A stretch of DNA of 64,000 bases from Bradyrhizobium sp. 21 (GCF_023073335.1 NZ_JADPJG010000006.1:330413-394412), one strand, 5' to 3'. Positions 8,460 through 17,600 are shown, counted from the first letter of the stretch. Notes: generated from the sequence alone by a model not told the origin. Numbers and translations are program-made.

Positions 8460-9797
8460 ATGACGCGGTTCGTAAGGCCTCTGCTTGCTTCCGTCGCATT
8501 GTGCGGCCTGCTCTCGCCGCCTGCCCATGCGGAGCTCGACGTCGCCAGATTGAAGCAAACCATCGAGACCTCCTTCGAGAGCGAATATCCGAAGCTCGAC
8601 GCGCTCTACAAGGACATCCACGCCCATCCGGAGGTCGCCTTTCAGGAAGAAAAGACCGCGGCGAAGCTCGCCGCCGAGATGCGCGCGATCGGTTTTGAGG
8701 CCACCGAGCACGTGGGCAAGACCGGCCTCGTTGCCATCTACAGGAACGGCGACGGTCCCACCATCATGGTTCGCACCGAGCTCGATGCGCTGCCGATGGA
8801 GGAGAAGACCGGCCTGCCCTATGCCAGCCGCGACAAGCAGATCTGGCAGGGCCGCGAGACATTCGTCGCCCATAGCTGCGGCCACGACATCCACATGGCA
8901 AGCTGGGTTGGCACGGCGAAGACCCTGGTCGGCATCAAGGACCAGTGGCACGGTACGCTGATGTTCATCGCGCAGCCCGCCGAGGAAGAGGTCGCGGGCG
9001 CAAAGGCGATGATCGACGATGGCCTGTTCACCCGCTTTCCCAAGCCCGACGCAGGATTTGCCCTGCACGACGGCAATGGAGCCTACGGCTCCGTGACCTA
9101 TAGGGTCGGGGTCGGATCGTCGAATGTCCACGGTCTGTTCATCAGATTTGTTGGCCGCGGCGGCCATGGCGCGATACCGCAGGCGACCATCGATCCCGTG
9201 ATGATGGCATCCCGCTTCGTCGTCGACGTGCAGAGCGTGATCAGCCGCGAGAAGGACCCGACCGAATTCGGCCTTGTCACCATCGGCGCGATCCACGCCG
9301 GCACCGCCGGCAACATCATTCCCGACGAGGCCAGGGTGATCGGCACGATCCGCAGCTTCAAACCGCAGGTGCGCGCGAGGATGCTGGCTGGGATCGAGCG
9401 GACGGCGAAGGCGGTGGCGGCGATGGCGGATGCGCCGGCGCCCGAAATCCATCTCGACGAGGGCACCAAGGCGGTGGTGAACGATGCCGCTGTCGTCGGC
9501 CAGGCCGAGCGGGTGCTGAAAGCGGCCTTCGGCGACAAGTTCAACATCAGCCCTGCGAACACGACCAGCGAAGACTATTCGGAATATGTCAACGCCGGCG
9601 TGCCTTCGATGTTCTTCAACATCGGCGTCTATGAGCCCGACCGCGTCGCCGCCGCGCGTAACGGCAGCGGTCCGCTGCTTCCCGGCAACCACTCGCCGCA
9701 ATTCGCCCCGGTGCCGAAACCGACCATCCAGACCGGAGTCACCGCGATGACGCTCGCCGTGCTGAGCGCCTTCGATCAAAGGGCGCGGGGGCAGTAG
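8460..9797 (+). CDS. Secreted M20-family amidohydrolase/peptidase
   Basis: 445 residues with a signal peptide (MTRFVRPLLASVALCG...AHA, cleavage near residue 24). M20D metal-dependent hydrolases remove acyl or aminoacyl groups from amino acids. The visible motifs are IHAHPEVAFQEEKT, the metal ligand stretch HSCGHDIHMA, PAEEEVAGA with the catalytic Glu, and GRGGHGAIP in the dimerisation domain. A periplasmic location is inferred. The start is supported by GGAGG at 8450-8454. Longer in-frame reading upstream passes through the NUDIX remnant and is rejected as the start. Confidence 0.9.
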   Translation: MTRFVRPLLASVALCGLLSPPAHAELDVARLKQTIETSFESEYPKLDALYKDIHAHPEVAFQEEKTAAKLAAEMRAIGFEATEHVGKTGLVAIYRNGDGPTIMVRTELDALPMEEKTGLPYASRDKQIWQGRETFVAHSCGHDIHMASWVGTAKTLVGIKDQWHGTLMFIAQPAEEEVAGAKAMIDDGLFTRFPKPDAGFALHDGNGAYGSVTYRVGVGSSNVHGLFIRFVGRGGHGAIPQATIDPVMMASRFVVDVQSVISREKDPTEFGLVTIGAIHAGTAGNIIPDEARVIGTIRSFKPQVRARMLAGIERTAKAVAAMADAPAPEIHLDEGTKAVVNDAAVVGQAERVLKAAFGDKFNISPANTTSEDYSEYVNAGVPSMFFNIGVYEPDRVAAARNGSGPLLPGNHSPQFAPVPKPTIQTGVTAMTLAVLSAFDQRARGQ

Positions 9798-9978
9798 CCC
9801 CTCTCGCGTCGGTGTCTGCGGCTTGATGGCGTCCGGGCTCGCTGCGCGCACCCCGGAATGACGCGATTGTGCTGAGCGCACATCGAAAAACAAAATAATC
9901 TTCCCGCCTCCTCCCGATGGCGGAGTTCCCCGGCGTGCCTATGTCTTTCCCAACGACACCAAGAACGGACACCGCGCG

Positions 9979-11304
9979 ATGGCACAACGGCAACTCAAGC
10001 TCGGCGCGTTCATGCGCCCGGTCAGCATCCATACCGGCGCCTGGCGCTATCCCGGGGCCTGGCCGGACGCCAATTTCAATTTCGGCCACATCAAGACGCT
10101 GATCCAGAAGCTCGAAGCCGGCAAGTTCGACGCCTTCTTCATGGCCGATCACCTCGCCGTCCTGAACATGCCGGTCAATGCGCTCAAGCGCAGCCACACG
10201 GTGACGTCGTTCGAGCCGTTCACGCTGCTGTCGGCGCTCTCGGCCGTCACCGAGCGGATCGGCCTGATCGCGACGGGCTCGACCACGTTCGACGAGCCCT
10301 ATCACGTCGCGCGGCGCTTCGCCTCGCTCGACCATCTCAGCGGCGGCCGCGCGGGCTGGAACATCGTCACGACGTCGAACCCGGACGCGGCGCTGAATTT
10401 CGGCCTCGACGACCACATGGAGCATGCCGAGCGCTACAAGCGCGCCCGTGAGTTCTACGACGTCGTCACCGGCCTCTGGGATTCCTTCGCCGACGACGCC
10501 TTCGTGCGCGACGTCGAAAGCGGCATCTTCGTCGATCCCGCGAAGATGCATGTGCTCGACCACAACGGCAAATATCTGAAGGTGCGCGGCCCCCTCAACA
10601 TCGCCCGCCCGGTGCAGGGCTGGCCGCTGATCGTGCAGGCCGGCGCCTCCGAGGACGGCAGGCAGCTCGCCGCCGAGACCGCGGAAGCCGTATTCACCGG
10701 CGGCGGCAGCCTCGCCGATGGGCAAAAACTCTACGCCGACATCAAGGGCCGCATGGAGACAATCGGCCGCGACCCCGAGCACCTGAAGATTCTGCCCGGC
10801 GCCTTCGTCGTGGTCGGCGACAGCGTCGACGAGGCCAAGGAGAAGCGCGCGCTGCTCGACAGCCGCGTGCATTACGACAGCGCCATCGCCTCGCTCTCGG
10901 TCATCCTCGGCACCGATGCCTCCGGCTTCGACCCCGACGGCCCACTGCCCGAAATCCCCGAGACCAACGCCAGCAAGAGCGGCCGGCAGCGCATGGTCGA
11001 TCTCGCCGCGCGCGAGAAACTCACCGTGCGCCAGCTCGCCCAGCGCGTTGGCGGCTATGGCGGGCTCGCCTTCGTCGGCACGGCCAAGACCATCGCCGAC
11101 CAAATGGAGGAATGGCTGGTCGGGCGCGGCTCCGACGGCTTCAACATCATGTTCCCGTTCCTGCCCGCCGGCCTCGACGATTTCGTCGACAAGGTGGTCC
11201 CGGAGCTCCAGCGCCGCGGGATTTTCCGCAAGGAGTATGAAGGGCCCACCTTGAGGGAGAATCTGGGCCTGCCGCGGCCAAAAAACCGGTTCTTCGAGGC
11301 CTGA
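9979..11304 (+). CDS. LLM-class flavin-dependent monooxygenase (NtaA/SnaA/DszA type)
   Basis: 441 residues. It has the bacterial luciferase-like fold of the NtaA/SnaA/DszA subgroup: AFMRPVSIHTGAWRYPGA at the N-terminus, FDAFFMADHLAV, SFEPFTLLSALSAVTERIGL, and the FMN-binding HLSGGRAGWNIVTTSNP. Such enzymes use reduced FMN from a separate reductase to oxidise sulfur compounds, nitrilotriacetate-like compounds or other small organics; no reductase gene lies beside it, so the substrate is unknown. A strong hairpin terminator follows 30 bp after the stop. Confidence 0.92.
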   Translation: MAQRQLKLGAFMRPVSIHTGAWRYPGAWPDANFNFGHIKTLIQKLEAGKFDAFFMADHLAVLNMPVNALKRSHTVTSFEPFTLLSALSAVTERIGLIATGSTTFDEPYHVARRFASLDHLSGGRAGWNIVTTSNPDAALNFGLDDHMEHAERYKRAREFYDVVTGLWDSFADDAFVRDVESGIFVDPAKMHVLDHNGKYLKVRGPLNIARPVQGWPLIVQAGASEDGRQLAAETAEAVFTGGGSLADGQKLYADIKGRMETIGRDPEHLKILPGAFVVVGDSVDEAKEKRALLDSRVHYDSAIASLSVILGTDASGFDPDGPLPEIPETNASKSGRQRMVDLAAREKLTVRQLAQRVGGYGGLAFVGTAKTIADQMEEWLVGRGSDGFNIMFPFLPAGLDDFVDKVVPELQRRGIFRKEYEGPTLRENLGLPRPKNRFFEA

Positions 11305-11333
11305 TCGGGCCGAAATGGGTGGTTCTTGGGCCC

Positions 11334-11353
11334 AGAGCCCCGTTCGGGGCTCT
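11334..11353 (+). terminator. Rho-independent terminator of the LLM gene
   Basis: The sequence AGAGCCCC-GTTC-GGGGCTCT is a perfect 8-bp stem with a 4-base loop, followed within 10 bases by TTGTTTTT. Confidence 0.75.
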
Positions 11354-11367
11354 AGGTTCTTGTTTTT

Positions 11368-11415
11368 AACGCGTTTTCTTCACGCGAACCGGCACCCACT
11401 TCGCTTGAAAACGCT
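11368..11415. repeat. Dispersed palindromic element upstream of rpmG
   Basis: Complementary ends (GCGTTTTC near 11371 and GAAAACGC near 11407) enclose CACGCGAACCGGCACCCACTT. I recognise this unit as one that recurs in Bradyrhizobium and Rhodopseudomonas intergenic regions, though that comes from memory and only one copy is in this window. Confidence 0.5.
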
Positions 11416-11423
11416 CCGAAACC

Positions 11424-11451
11424 TTGACATCAGGCGGTTTCTGGCTAGGTT
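11424..11451 (+). promoter_or_regulatory. Probable promoter of rpmG
   Basis: A perfect -35 TTGACA (11424-11429) is followed after 16 bp by TAGGTT (11446-11451), 60 bp upstream of the rpmG start. The strong -35 suits a ribosomal protein gene. Confidence 0.55.
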
Positions 11452-11511
11452 GCCGGCCAACGCGGGCCGTTTGGCCGGCTCCAGATTCCCCTATTTCCTG
11501 AGGTTCTGAAC

Positions 11512-11679
11512 ATGGCCAAAGCGGTCACCATCAAGGTCAAGCTCGTGTCCTCGGCTGACACCGGCTTCTACTACGTCGCCAAGAAGAATTCGCGCACCAT
11601 GACCGACAAGATCGTCAAGAAGAAGTACGATCCCGTCGCGCGCAAGCACGTCGAATTCCGCGAAGCCAAGATCAAGTAA
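11512..11679 (+). CDS. rpmG: 50S ribosomal protein L33
   Basis: 55 residues, [26 protein letters not shown]..., the zinc-free form of L33 without the CXXC pairs, as usual in alphaproteobacteria. It has its own promoter and a strong terminator and so is a monocistronic unit. It marks the left border of a 7-kb block of accessory genes before pleD. Confidence 0.97.
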   Translation: MAKAVTIKVKLVSSADTGFYYVAKKNSRTMTDKIVKKKYDPVARKHVEFREAKIK

Positions 11680-11717
11680 GAAGATCAAGTCAGATCGCGG
11701 ATACGCTGAAGACTTTT

Positions 11718-11746
11718 ACGGGGCCCTTTCGGGCCCCGTTTTATTT
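11718..11746 (+). terminator. Rho-independent terminator of rpmG
   Basis: The stem ACGGGGCCC-TTTC-GGGCCCCGT (11718-11739) is perfect and is followed by TTTATTTT. Confidence 0.9.
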
Positions 11747-11750
11747 TGGC

Positions 11751-11797
11751 CTCTCGTGTCCCGGACGCGCTGCAGCGCAGAGCGGCGGCAGGAGAGC
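11751..11797. repeat. Partial copy of the CTCTCGTG-type intergenic repeat
   Basis: CTCTCGTGTCCCGGACGCGC begins the unit, continuing TGCAGCGCAG. The same opening occurs at 14823 and, with small changes, at 63199. This copy lacks the closing CACGAGAG end seen in the other two. Confidence 0.5.
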
Positions 11798-11834
11798 TGG
11801 GCCAGCACACACAGTCTTTGCGAAGGCGCTGAGA

Positions 11835-13718
11835 TCAATTCGCTGAAATGCATCGCTTCTGGCGACGAATTCCGTTACCGACAGACCCTCCGATCAGCTC
11901 CAGCACCTGTCCTCGACCACAAGCACTGCTTTGGACGATCACTCGCGCACCGGTTGGAATTGATCCATCGGGTGGCTCTCCGGGCAGTTTGCGACCGGAG
12001 GACAAATCAACGGGCGGAATCGACCGTTGCGGCTTCAAATTCGTCCCTGCGGCATCCGCCGGCGTCGATCGGGCCGTCACCTCTTTCTTGGGACGCGTGC
12101 AACTTCCGTCCTCTTGGAGCTCAAGACCGCTCTTGCAAACAATCTTCGTACAAGTATCCCCATCGGCCCTGAAACCATGATCGCAAACCAGCGGACAAAC
12201 GCGGCCTGACTTGGCCTTGATCGCGTCCAGCGCATCGAAACTCGCGAGCTTGGTATCGAGTTTCGTTCCCGCATGCACGTTGAACAGTGTCAGGGAGCGC
12301 TGTGACGAAACGTTCCAGTCGCCATCCGCCGAGGCTGTCAGACAACCGACGCGGCGGAGTTCTGACTGCACCAGCCTCGTCGTTTCCTGCGGCGACATCG
12401 CTGGCACGATCGAAGAAGGTGTTACAGCCGCAATCTTCTCCACCGCAGCGGCAGAGGCTTGTTTCTCGGCGGCCTGCTTCTCGGCCGGCTCGGCAGCGGC
12501 CTTGTCGCTCGCGAGCTTATCAGCGAGCACCTTCTCGGCGGTGAGCTTGTCGGCGACCGCCTTCGCCGCTGCCGCCTCGGCCTCCTTCCTGCGCTGCTCG
12601 CCCGCAGCCGCCTTGGCTTCCTCGACCTGCTTGGCCTTCTCGGCGGCAAGCCGAGCATCCTCGGCCGCCTTGTCGGCGCCTGCCGCCTTTTCCTGTTCGG
12701 CCTTCTTGGCCCGGTCGTCGACGACTCGGACCTTCTCTTCTTCGGCGTGCCGGGCCTTCTCTGCGGCCGCAGCACGCGCATCCTCAGCCGCAATCCGATT
12801 CAGCTGGGCCTTGGCCAAGTCGGTGTAGAACCCGTTTGGATGCCGATTGAGAAAGGCGGCCCACACCTCGCGCGTGCCGAGCTGGAGCGCCAGTTCATAG
12901 TCGCGCCGGATTTCGCTGTCTGGGCTTGCCTGCGGTCCGGCAATCACCGGCTTGCCGGGGACGAGCGAGACGTCCTCGCCGCCGAGCGAGCCATAGACAT
13001 AGGGCTCCTGCTTGTAGCCGGTGTTCTTCAGCACATCATCGCGGACGAAGCCGAACGCCTTGCGCAAGTCGAGGCCAGGTGTCGGCAAGCGCTCGACGAG
13101 CGCTGCGGCGAAGGGGCTGTTCCTGGCATCGCCATCCGAAGCCGTTGACCCCGCCTTCGCGGCGAACGCGATCATCGTATTCGGATTGGTTGGCTCAATC
13201 TTGGCAAGACCACGGCCGATAGCGCGCGCAGCAACAGTCCGCTTCATGGTCTTGGCAAATGGATTGTCGCGGCAGGCATCCAGAATGATGAGCCGAAGTT
13301 GCTTTGCGGGCTCAACGGCGAACAGCGCACGATCGAGCCCCACGGTTTCGTCGAGAACGTCGCTGTCGGTCTCCAGGGTCGCATCGGTCGGGATCAGGTA
13401 ATTGGTCCCGTCGAGCTCGATGCCGTGACCGGCGTAGTAGATGACGGCAATCTCAGCGTCTCGCGCCCGTCCGCCGAAATCGCGCAGAGCCTTGCGCATT
13501 CCGGAGGCATTGAGATCGGTCTTGACGTCTATCCAGTCGAACCCGGCCTTCTTGAACATGCCACCGACCAGGTCAGCATCGTTCGCGGGATTGGCAAGCC
13601 TCGGCACGCTTTTATAGGCGGAGTTTCCGATCACGAGTGCGACTCGGCGGTCGGCATGTGCTGAGCCGCAGGTCAGCCCGATGAAAAGAAACAATGAAAA
13701 CCAGGGAAACGTGCCCAT
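11835..13718 (-). CDS. Secreted caspase-family (C14) protein with Ala/Glu/Lys-rich coiled coil
   Basis: 627 residues with a signal peptide (first 22 residues, ending GSAHA). The caspase-like domain (about 23-250) has DRRVALVIGNSAYK, the catalytic His98 in YYAGHGIE and Cys149 in LIILDACRDNP, both present, so it may be an active metacaspase or paracaspase-type protease. Residues about 300-420 are an Ala/Glu/Lys-rich coiled coil. The end combines a segment resembling a peptidoglycan-binding module (TTRLVQSELRRVGCL) with a Cys-rich part (CPLVCDHGFRADGDTCTKIVCKSG). Substrate and role are unknown. It lies alone in an accessory block. Confidence 0.88.
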   Translation of the reverse strand: MGTFPWFSLFLFIGLTCGSAHADRRVALVIGNSAYKSVPRLANPANDADLVGGMFKKAGFDWIDVKTDLNASGMRKALRDFGGRARDAEIAVIYYAGHGIELDGTNYLIPTDATLETDSDVLDETVGLDRALFAVEPAKQLRLIILDACRDNPFAKTMKRTVAARAIGRGLAKIEPTNPNTMIAFAAKAGSTASDGDARNSPFAAALVERLPTPGLDLRKAFGFVRDDVLKNTGYKQEPYVYGSLGGEDVSLVPGKPVIAGPQASPDSEIRRDYELALQLGTREVWAAFLNRHPNGFYTDLAKAQLNRIAAEDARAAAAEKARHAEEEKVRVVDDRAKKAEQEKAAGADKAAEDARLAAEKAKQVEEAKAAAGEQRRKEAEAAAAKAVADKLTAEKVLADKLASDKAAAEPAEKQAAEKQASAAAVEKIAAVTPSSIVPAMSPQETTRLVQSELRRVGCLTASADGDWNVSSQRSLTLFNVHAGTKLDTKLASFDALDAIKAKSGRVCPLVCDHGFRADGDTCTKIVCKSGLELQEDGSCTRPKKEVTARSTPADAAGTNLKPQRSIPPVDLSSGRKLPGEPPDGSIPTGARVIVQSSACGRGQVLELIGGSVGNGIRRQKRCISAN

Positions 13719-13990
13719 TATAGCCCCGAGCGATATGTGCGCAGCGTATGCGGAGCCTATCGAAAAGCAAGCTTCGGCTCTGTGACGTCGATCACGCTAT
13801 CATCGTCTTCATGTCACATTCCGCCGGCGACGACCAGGCCGCGCGATTTCCGCTTCAGGCGCCAACTGACGCGTGTAACAGCACGCGCGGGCCCCTCTTA
13901 TGTACCGGACGCGCAGTAGCGCACCGCGGACGTGACGCTGCACAGCACCCGGAGCACGAGATTGAAGTCGACGCCCGGCTCTCTCCAGGC

Positions 13991-14078
13991 CGTGATTGCG
14001 AGAAGCTCCTGCGACGAAGCAATCCAGAGTCGTTCCGCAAAGGCACTCTGGATTGCTTCGCTGCGCTCGCAATGACGG
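13991..14078. repeat. 88-bp palindromic repeat, copy A
   Basis: The ends are inverted (GTGATTGCGAG and CTCGCAATGACGG), and the inner segment GAAGCAATCCAGAGT pairs with ACTCTGGATTGCTTC. The same 88-bp unit occurs at 63335-63422 and, with a longer 3' end, at 23182-23302. The rest of the 504-bp gap 13719-14222 shows no convincing gene, only a promoter-poor stretch leading to the next small gene. Confidence 0.85.
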
Positions 14079-14222
14079 AGTGTGGCCAACGGCGCTGCCC
14101 GCTCTCATATCTGCGGCGCTCTTGCAGGAGATTTATTCTCAACCCTCGGTTGCGCGCTTGGCAATGTATGTTACCGTGCACTTATCGGGACGACATTCCC
14201 GTCCCGAATGGGAGGACACGTC

Positions 14223-14777
14223 ATGAGATTGTCGCCAACCTTTGTCGCGCCATCAGCCGTCGCTGTCTTGTCTACTATCCTGCTGTGCGCCCCGGCAGCG
14301 TCGCAAATTCCAACAGGCTCCGCCGCAACGCTTCCCCCCGTCACGGTCGACGCGCCGAAGCAGGTGGCAAGGCCACACGTGTCGGAGCGGGGAGCAAACA
14401 CAATTGCGCCGCGTCGGACTGCGCCGACCGCTCGAACGTCAACCGCGCACACGCCTTCGTATGCGCCGGGTTCTGTGATGGGGAGGATTGCGGGCCTCGA
14501 GGCACGCGCCAGCAGCTGCAACGGTGGCTGTGCATCAAGCTTCCCGAGCGGCAAAGACCCCTGGGTTGGATGCAGCGAGTCGGGCGGCGGCCTGAACTAT
14601 GGACCTTTCTCGCCAACGTGCCGAGACACCATCACCCATACATCCTACGGGAATTGCGTCGAGACGAAGGTGTTCCTGGGCGAGAATCGAAACAGGGCCC
14701 ACTGGATTTGCAGCAGCCTGCAGGCCGGCAACAGGTTTAAGGTCGCCGATCTCAAGCGGTCGGGACGCACGCGTTAG
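14223..14777 (+). CDS. Secreted Cys-rich protein of unknown function
   Basis: 184 residues. The start MRLSPTFVAPSAVAVL is preceded by GGGAGGACACGTC. A signal peptide (about 1-28, ending PAASQ) is followed by a Pro/Thr/Arg-rich linker, and then by a C-terminal domain with six cysteines (SSCNGGCASS, VGCSES, PTCRDTI, GNCVETK, HWICSS) that could form disulfides in the periplasm. I do not recognise a family. It stands alone between repeat copies in the accessory block. Confidence 0.65.
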   Translation: MRLSPTFVAPSAVAVLSTILLCAPAASQIPTGSAATLPPVTVDAPKQVARPHVSERGANTIAPRRTAPTARTSTAHTPSYAPGSVMGRIAGLEARASSCNGGCASSFPSGKDPWVGCSESGGGLNYGPFSPTCRDTITHTSYGNCVETKVFLGENRNRAHWICSSLQAGNRFKVADLKRSGRTR

Positions 14778-14822
14778 TTCTTTCTCTCCGCAGGCCTTCT
14801 GCGGCTGAGGTCCAGCACTCTG

Positions 14823-14914
14823 CTCTCGTGTCACGGACGCTCAGCCGCGCACCGTCGCCGGATGATGCTTCGCACCGCCGGAGTAACGCTTGCGCTGCGC
14901 GCCGGGCACGAGAG
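14823..14914. repeat. CTCTCGTG...CACGAGAG intergenic repeat
   Basis: The element opens CTCTCGTGTCACGGACGCTC (14823) and closes GCGCCGGGCACGAGAG (14914), the two ends being complementary. Related copies lie at 11751-11797 (left half only) and 63199-63306. The gap 14778-15045 contains nothing else recognisable. Confidence 0.6.
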
Positions 14915-15045
14915 CTGAGTTTAAGTAACCCACGCCACGATCTGCGCATTTCGCGGCAACGGAGCAAGTGTGACCCACCTCGCAGAGCCCAGTGAAAGGA
15001 TCCAATATCTCCAACGGGATCGTTGCATGAATCTGGTCCACTCCC

Positions 15046-16278
15046 GTGAAGAGCCATTTGCCCCTGCTGGATCCCCTGCGCTTCGCCGCCGCTCTCGGCG
15101 TCGCCATTTTTCACCAGATGTTCTGGTCCTGGGCCTGGGTTTCGATTGGCGTCCCGGGCTTCGAGCGCACCGTCGCCGCCGACGTGCTCTACCCCTCCGC
15201 TGCGCCCTTCACATGGTTCGGCTGGGTCGGCGTTGAAATCTTCTTTGTCATCTCCGGCTTCGTCATCGCGAATTCGGCGAGCACATCTTCACCGGGCGAA
15301 TTTCTTCTCGGCCGCGCCCTCAGGATCTATCCGGCGGTCTGGGTCTGCGCCACCGCGACCTTGCTCGTTCTCCTGCTCTTCGGCAGCGGACCGGCCTCCG
15401 AACTCATTCTGCCCTACATCCACGCCATGCTGATGGTGCCCAAGGGCGTCACAGGCCAATGGCTCGACGAGGTCTATTGGACGCTGGCAGCCGAGACGGC
15501 GTTTTATGGCCTCGTGTTTTGCGCGATGCTTACGAAGAGGATCACGCTCCGGCATCTGGCCTGGGGTCTCACCATCTACAGCGCGATCTTCAACGCTGTC
15601 GCACTGCTCGTGCTGTCGTGCACGACGCCATCCGACCTTCCTTATCTCATCATTCTGATGTTTCGGGTGCCGTGCGCAGCATTCCTGCTGAGCCATGGCT
15701 GCTTGTTTGCGCTGGGGATCTGGCTGTTCACCTCTGCGAACAGACAATTGACGGCGCTCGAACAGGTCGCAATTGCCATCACCTGTCTTTCGGGGGCCGC
15801 CGAAATCTACTTCTTTGCCTCTTTCTTTTTGACGTCCATACCCGCCATCGCGGATCAATCAGCCCTTGTGCCGGTCATGGTTTGGGCGGCCGCGGTGCTC
15901 TTCATTGGCCTTGCCGCGAACAGGAACAGGCGCTCTGCGGGCATCGCTTCTGCTGAAGCACCAACCTATTGGAAAACGCTCGGACTGATCACCTACCCGC
16001 TCTATCTCACGCATAACGTCATCGGCACGGCGATCATTCGTGCGCTGGTCGAGGCCGGCCTGGATGCGACCACGGCGGTGTGGATCGCGCTGGGCCTGCT
16101 TGTCCTGGTCTGCTGGTTCATCTGCGCGAAGATCGAGCCGGCCGTCAGGTTTGCGCTGATGCAAGCCCTCTCGTATTTCGGAAAGCTTCCGGAGAGGCAG
16201 CCGGCATCGCGTCATCAGGCGTTGGCGCGGGGGCTGCGCCCTCCGCTGCCCGTCACGGTCAAGATCGCGGCGTCCTAG
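15046..16278 (+). CDS. Acyltransferase 3 family membrane protein (OafA/YrhL type)
   Basis: 410 residues from a GTG start. The family moves O-acyl groups (often acetyl) onto cell-surface glycans or small molecules from the cytoplasmic side. Motifs are LLDPLRFAAALGVAIFH with the conserved His, WFGWVGVEIFFVISGFVIANSA, LGRALRIYPAVWVC, and about ten membrane segments. No polysaccharide genes are nearby, so the acceptor is unknown. It is convergent with the MFS gene 21 bp downstream. Confidence 0.85.
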   Translation: MKSHLPLLDPLRFAAALGVAIFHQMFWSWAWVSIGVPGFERTVAADVLYPSAAPFTWFGWVGVEIFFVISGFVIANSASTSSPGEFLLGRALRIYPAVWVCATATLLVLLLFGSGPASELILPYIHAMLMVPKGVTGQWLDEVYWTLAAETAFYGLVFCAMLTKRITLRHLAWGLTIYSAIFNAVALLVLSCTTPSDLPYLIILMFRVPCAAFLLSHGCLFALGIWLFTSANRQLTALEQVAIAITCLSGAAEIYFFASFFLTSIPAIADQSALVPVMVWAAAVLFIGLAANRNRRSAGIASAEAPTYWKTLGLITYPLYLTHNVIGTAIIRALVEAGLDATTAVWIALGLLVLVCWFICAKIEPAVRFALMQALSYFGKLPERQPASRHQALARGLRPPLPVTVKIAAS

Positions 16279-16299
16279 CCAGCTCTGATACGCGTCCTT

Positions 16300-17538
16300 T
16301 TACGCCGTCCGCAACACTGGCGCCGGCGGCTGTGACGGCCGGATCAGCGCGAACGCGACCTGGATGATGCCGCCGGCCAAGCCCAGCGCCACGCCGATGC
16401 GCCAGGCCATGGTGTAGGAGCCGAGCGAATCGTAGATCAACCCGCCGCCATACGCACCGAGGAAGCTGCCGATCTGGTGGCTCATGAAGGCGAGGCCCTG
16501 GATCATCGCCTGCCAGCGCAGGCCGAACATCTCGGCGACCGCGCCCGCGACCAGCGGACCGACACCCATCCACAGGAAGCCCATGATCGCGCCGAACAGC
16601 AGCGTGGAGGCCGGCGTCGCCGGCAGCATGAAATACCAGGCCAGCGCGAGCGAGCGGAAAATGTAGATCGCCCCTAACAGCGCCAGCTTGTTCCAGCGCT
16701 GGCCGGCCCAGCCAAAGAACAGCGAGCCCAGCACGTTGAAGCCGCCGATCATGCCGAGCGTCTGCGCGCTCAGCATCGGATCGAGGCCGCAGATCGCCAG
16801 ATAAGACGGCAGGTGCGTGGTGAGGAACACGAGCTGCATGCCGCAAACGAGATAGGCGCAGGTCATCACCACGAAGGACGCATTGCCGAAGGCGGTCTTC
16901 GCCGCGATCATCGCGGTGGCATCGACGATCTCGTCGGTCGCGGGCTTCGGCAGCGGGACCGCGTCGACACGCCCGGCGTACCAGGCCGCAGGGATCATCA
17001 GCACCGACATCACCACGAAGCCGGCGAGCCCGACGCGCCAGCCAAAGCCCTCGTTGAGCATCTGCCCGATCGGCGCCGACAGCAGCGCGCCGAGCGAGCC
17101 CGCGCCGGAGACGATGCCGAGCACGGTCGAGCGCACCGTTGCGGGCACCGCGCGCGCCGCAACCGACATCGCGATCGCCGCCGCGGTGCAGGCGAGCGAG
17201 GTGCCGATCAGCACGCCGGCGCCGATCATGATGGCGACGAGACCGTTCGCGGTTGCCATCAGCACAAGGCCGGCGATGTACATGAACGAGCCTGCGATCA
17301 TGATGGGACGGAAGCCGTAACGCGTCGTCATCGCGCCGGCGAGCGGCTGGAGAAAGCCCCAGGCGAGGTTCTGCACCGCCAGCGCCAGCGTGAAATCCGA
17401 GATCGACAGATGGATGTCATGCGTCAGCGGCTGCATGAAGATGCCGAGGCTCTGCCGCAGCCCCATGCTCAGCGTCAGCATGATCGAGGCGCCGATCAGG
17501 ATCGGCAATGTCGGACGCAGGACCTGCAACAGGGGCAT
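16300..17538 (-). CDS. MFS transporter
   Basis: 412 residues starting MPLLQVLRPTLPILIGASIML, with twelve predicted membrane segments and MFS-like loops (GAMTTRYGFRPIMIAG after TM2). A GGGAGAAG ribosome site precedes the start. It is divergent from a TetR regulator with a 16-bp palindrome between them, so it is probably a TetR-repressed transporter. The pattern of loops suggests uptake or efflux of a small organic compound; which one cannot be told. Confidence 0.88.
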   Translation of the reverse strand: MPLLQVLRPTLPILIGASIMLTLSMGLRQSLGIFMQPLTHDIHLSISDFTLALAVQNLAWGFLQPLAGAMTTRYGFRPIMIAGSFMYIAGLVLMATANGLVAIMIGAGVLIGTSLACTAAAIAMSVAARAVPATVRSTVLGIVSGAGSLGALLSAPIGQMLNEGFGWRVGLAGFVVMSVLMIPAAWYAGRVDAVPLPKPATDEIVDATAMIAAKTAFGNASFVVMTCAYLVCGMQLVFLTTHLPSYLAICGLDPMLSAQTLGMIGGFNVLGSLFFGWAGQRWNKLALLGAIYIFRSLALAWYFMLPATPASTLLFGAIMGFLWMGVGPLVAGAVAEMFGLRWQAMIQGLAFMSHQIGSFLGAYGGGLIYDSLGSYTMAWRIGVALGLAGGIIQVAFALIRPSQPPAPVLRTA

Positions 17539-17600
17539 TATTCTTCTCCCTCGTGGGTGCGGCGCGCGCGCCCGCGTCTGCAATTCGCATTGATTTTGGT

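Noticed and set aside
8421..9893. Minus-strand open frame of 490 codons across the M20 peptidase
   Set aside because: The plus strand shows the signal peptide and metal-binding motifs; the antisense frame has none.
9739..11103. Minus-strand open frame of 454 codons across the LLM gene
   Set aside because: Shadow of a G+C-rich gene with clear luciferase-fold motifs on the plus strand.
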